NCBI RefSeq assembly: GCF_041296385.1
Contig: NC_091014.1
Span: forward strand, 48,998,078 to 49,062,077
Length of the DNA: 64,000 nucleotides
Direction of reading: 5' to 3'
DNA from: Aphelocoma coerulescens
Taxonomy: Eukaryota > Chordata > Aves > Passeriformes > Corvidae
A model generated the notes under the pieces. It was not told the origin of the DNA. It saw only the letters and a list, made by a program, of their open reading frames with translations, and searched no databases. The position numbers were made by a program, and so were the translations under genes. This document shows, piece after piece, positions 61,476-64,000 of the stretch (its first letter is position 1; every line of letters begins with the position of its first letter).

Positions 61476-64000
61476 GAGAAATCCACAAAGCCAGGAGCTC
61501 CAGGGATACTCAGCATGCGAAAGGCAGGCCAAGCTTATCGCAGCACAGCCAAAACCTTGCTCCCACTTCTTCATTCTTCTTGGAAGTCGCCACAACCCAA
61601 TGCCTGATTTCTGGCTCAATCTAGGGTTAGGGTTAGGGTTAGGGTTATGCCTAGGGTAAGGCTTGAGAAAACCACAAAGCCAGGAGCTCCAGGGACACTC
61701 CCCATGCGAAAGGCAGGCCAAGCTTATCGCAGCACAGCCAAAACCTTGCTCCCTCTACTTCATTCTTCTTGGAACTTGCCACAGCCCAATGCCCGATTTC
61801 TGGCTCAAACTAGGGTTAGGGTTACGCCTAGGGTTAGGCTTGAGAAAACCACAAAGCCAGGAGCTCCAGGGACACTCACCATGCGAAAGGCAGGCCAAGT
61901 TGAGCACGATACAGTTAAAACCTTGCTCCCTCTTCTTCTTTCTGCTTGGAACTCACCGTCGCCCAATGCCCCATTTCTGGCTCAAACTAGGTTATGCTTA
62001 TGGTTACACCTAGTGTTAGGACTTGAGAAATCCACAAAGCCAGGAGCTCCAGGGATACTCCCCATGCGAAAGGCAGGCCAAGCTTATCGCAGCACAGCCA
62101 AAACCTTGCTCCCTCTTCTTCATTCTTCTTGGAAGTCGCCACAACCCAATGCCTGATTTCTGGCTCAATCTAGGGTTAGGGTTAGGGTTAGGGTTACGCC
62201 TAGGGTTAGGCTTGAGAAACCCACAAAGCCAGGAGCTCCAGGGATACTCACCATGCGAAAGGCAGGCCAAGCTTATCGCAGCACAAGCAAAACCTTGCTC
62301 CCTCTTCTTCATTCTTCTTGGAACTTGCCACAGCCCAATGCCCGATTTCTGTCTCAATCTAGGGTTAGGGTTACGCCTAGGGTTAGGCTTGAGAAAACCA
62401 CAAAGCCAGGAGCTCCAGGGACACTCACCATGCGAAAGGCAGGCCAAGTTGAGCACGATACAGTTAAAACCTTGCTCCCTCTTCTTCTTTCTGCTTGGAA
62501 CTCGCTGCCGCCCAATGCCACATTTCTGGCTCAAAATAGGGTTATGGTCGTGGTTACACCTAGTGTTAGGGTTTGAGAAATCCACAAAGCCAGGAGCTCC
62601 AGGGATACTCAGCATGCGAAAGGCAGGCCAAGCTTATCGCAGCACAAGCAAAACCTTGCTCCCTCTTCTTCATTCTTCTTGGAACTTGCCACAGCCCAAT
62701 GCCCGATTTCTGTCTCAATCTAGGGTTAGGGTTAGGGTTAGGGTTACGCCTAGGGTTAGGCTTGAGAAAACCACAAAGCCAGGAGCTCCAGGGATACTCC
62801 CCATGCGAAAGGCAGGCCAAGCTTATCGCAGCACAGCCAAAACCTTGCTCCCACTTCTTCATTCTTATTGGAATTCACCACAGCCCAATGCCCGATTTCT
62901 GGCTCAAACTAGGGTTAGGGTTACGCCTAGGGTTAGGCTTGAGAAAACCACAAAGCCAGGAGCTCCAGGGACACTCACCATGCGAAAGGCAGGCCAAGTT
63001 GAGCACGATACAGTTAAAACCTTGCTCCCTCTTCTTCTTTCTGCTTGGAACTTGCCGCCGCCCAATGCCCCATTTCTGGCCCTAACTTCGGTTATGTTTA
63101 TGGTTACACCTAGTGTTAGGATTTGAGAAATCCACAAAGCCAGGAGCTCCAGGGATACTCAGCATGCGAAAGGCAGGCCAAGCTTATCGCAGCACAGCCA
63201 AAACCTTGCTCCCACTTCTTCATTCTTCTTGGAAGTCGCCACAACCCAATGCCTGATTTCTGGCTCAAACTAGGGTTAGGGTTAGGGTTAGGGTTATGCC
63301 TAGGGTAAGGTTTGAGAAAACCACAAAGCCAGGAGCTCCAGGGACACTCACCATGTGAAAGGCAGGCCAAGTTGAGCACGATACAGTTAAAAGCTTGCTC
63401 CCTCTTCTTCTTTCTGCTTGGAACTCGCCGCCGCCCAATGCCCCATTTCTGGCTCCAACTAGGATTATGGTCGTGGTTACACCTAGTGTTAGGGTTTGAG
63501 AAATCCACAAAGCCAGGAGCTCCAGGGATACTCCCCATGCGAAAGGCAGGCCAAGCTTATCGCAGCACAGCCAAAACCTTGCTCCCTCTTCTTCTTTCTG
63601 CTTGGAACTTGCCACAGCCCAATGCCCGATTTCTGGCTCAAACTAGGGTTAGGGTTAGGGTTACGCCTAGGGTTAGGCTTGAGAAAACCACAAAGCCAGG
63701 AGCTCCAGGGACACTCACCATGCAAAAGGCAGGCCACGTTGAGCACGATACAGCCAAAACCTTGCTCCCTCTTCTTCATTCTTCTTGGAAGTCGCCACAA
63801 CCCAATGCCTGATTTCTGGCTCAATCTAGGGTTAGGGTTAGGGTTAGGGTTACGCCTAGGGTTAGGCTTGAGAAAACCACAAAGCCAGGAGCTCCAGGGA
63901 TACTCCCCATGCGAAAGGCAGGCCAAGCTTATCGCAGCACAGCCAAAACCTTGCTCCCACTTCTTCATTCTTATTGGAATTCACCACAGCCCAATGCCCG
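61476..64000. repeat. Higher-order repeat Q, cut by the window end
   Basis: It holds a nine-monomer head (61476-63124), then a six-monomer subunit from 63125 that runs out of the window. It matches 23341 onward at offset 38135. One private base was seen: A at 61757 (ctctacttc), where the counterpart at 23622 has T. Confidence 0.85.

Larger units (their letters stand above)
1..64000. repeat. Telomere-hexamer-containing satellite array filling the whole window
   Basis: Every part of the window is a head-to-tail copy of one 177-189 bp unit. Nearly all units contain the landmarks gagaaa, cacaaagccaggagctcc, aaaccttgct, cccaatgc and atttctg in the same order, followed by a TTAGGG-type tract and the next gagaaa. 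Walking from gagaaa to gagaaa gives 348 complete units plus partial units at 1-80 and 63870-64000. No unit is inverted and no foreign sequence interrupts the array. Body length is constant (about 145 bp); length variation sits in the telomere-like tract. Such arrays are normally non-coding and heterochromatic, lying at subtelomeres, interstitial telomeric sites or near centromeres; which one applies here cannot be read from the sequence. I do not recognise this satellite as a named family. Confidence 0.97.

Noticed and set aside
1..64000. CRISPR array
   Set aside because: Repeats are contiguous 177-189 bp units with no unique spacers, and no cas genes are present.
1..64000. True terminal telomere
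   Set aside because: There are never more than four consecutive telomere hexamers; each tract is followed by a 145-bp body.
1..64000. Alpha satellite or another CENP-B-box centromeric repeat
   Set aside because: The unit length is close, but the only ttcgg motif (B tract, for example 404-408) is not followed by the rest of the CENP-B box (A and CGGG at the needed positions), and the body does not resemble alpha satellite as I know it.
1..64000. Transposon or retroelement inside the array
   Set aside because: There is no interruption, target-site duplication, terminal repeat or coding remnant; every base falls in a monomer.

Overview
The whole 64-kb window is one head-to-tail satellite DNA array. 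I find no gene, RNA gene, mobile element or unique sequence in it. The repeat unit is 177-189 bp. It has a body of about 145 bp followed by a short tract of vertebrate-type telomere hexamers (TTAGGG and decayed forms), always with the G-rich strand on +. Taking the gagaaa motif as the unit start, I count 348 complete monomers plus a partial one at each end (1-80 and 63870-64000), so the array runs past both window edges. The TTAGGG hexamer points to a eukaryote with that telomere repeat, most likely a vertebrate. Some other animals, fungi, trypanosomatids and Asparagales plants share it, and I cannot name the species. The likely location is subtelomeric or interstitial heterochromatin; this is inference.

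There are two main monomer classes. Type A (177, 183 or 189 bp) carries the aagcttatcgcagcacagcc body and two, three or four intact GGGTTA units; its three lengths differ only by whole hexamers. Type B (184, rarely 183 bp) carries the gttgagcacgatacagtt body and a decayed tract of the same hexamer register. A third class is a B/A chimera of 189 bp. Monomers alternate A-B or run A-A-B.

The monomers are organised in nested higher-order repeats. A 26-monomer unit 'P' of about 4.74 kb occurs in tandem (81-4827, 4828-9556). It is followed by a 35-39-monomer unit 'Q' of 6.4-7.2 kb (9741-16168, 16169-23340, 23341-29754, then a partial one to 31403). Q contains 6-monomer subunits of 1105-1106 bp and 8- to 10-monomer subunits of 1478-1839 bp. 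The complete P-P-Q-Q-Q series then starts again: bases 1-28483 recur at 30963-59445 at a constant offset of 30962 bp (169 monomers), sharing private variants. After 59445 the array leaves that register and follows the Q2 path (offset 38135 from 21318 on) to the window end.

There is no gene system here. The interest lies in a satellite built on telomere sequence, with hexamer-quantised unit lengths, chimeric monomers, mappable exchange junctions and a very large, apparently very young duplication that could also be an assembly artefact. Open frames of up to 367 codons exist on both strands, but they are by-products of the repeat and are not annotated as genes.
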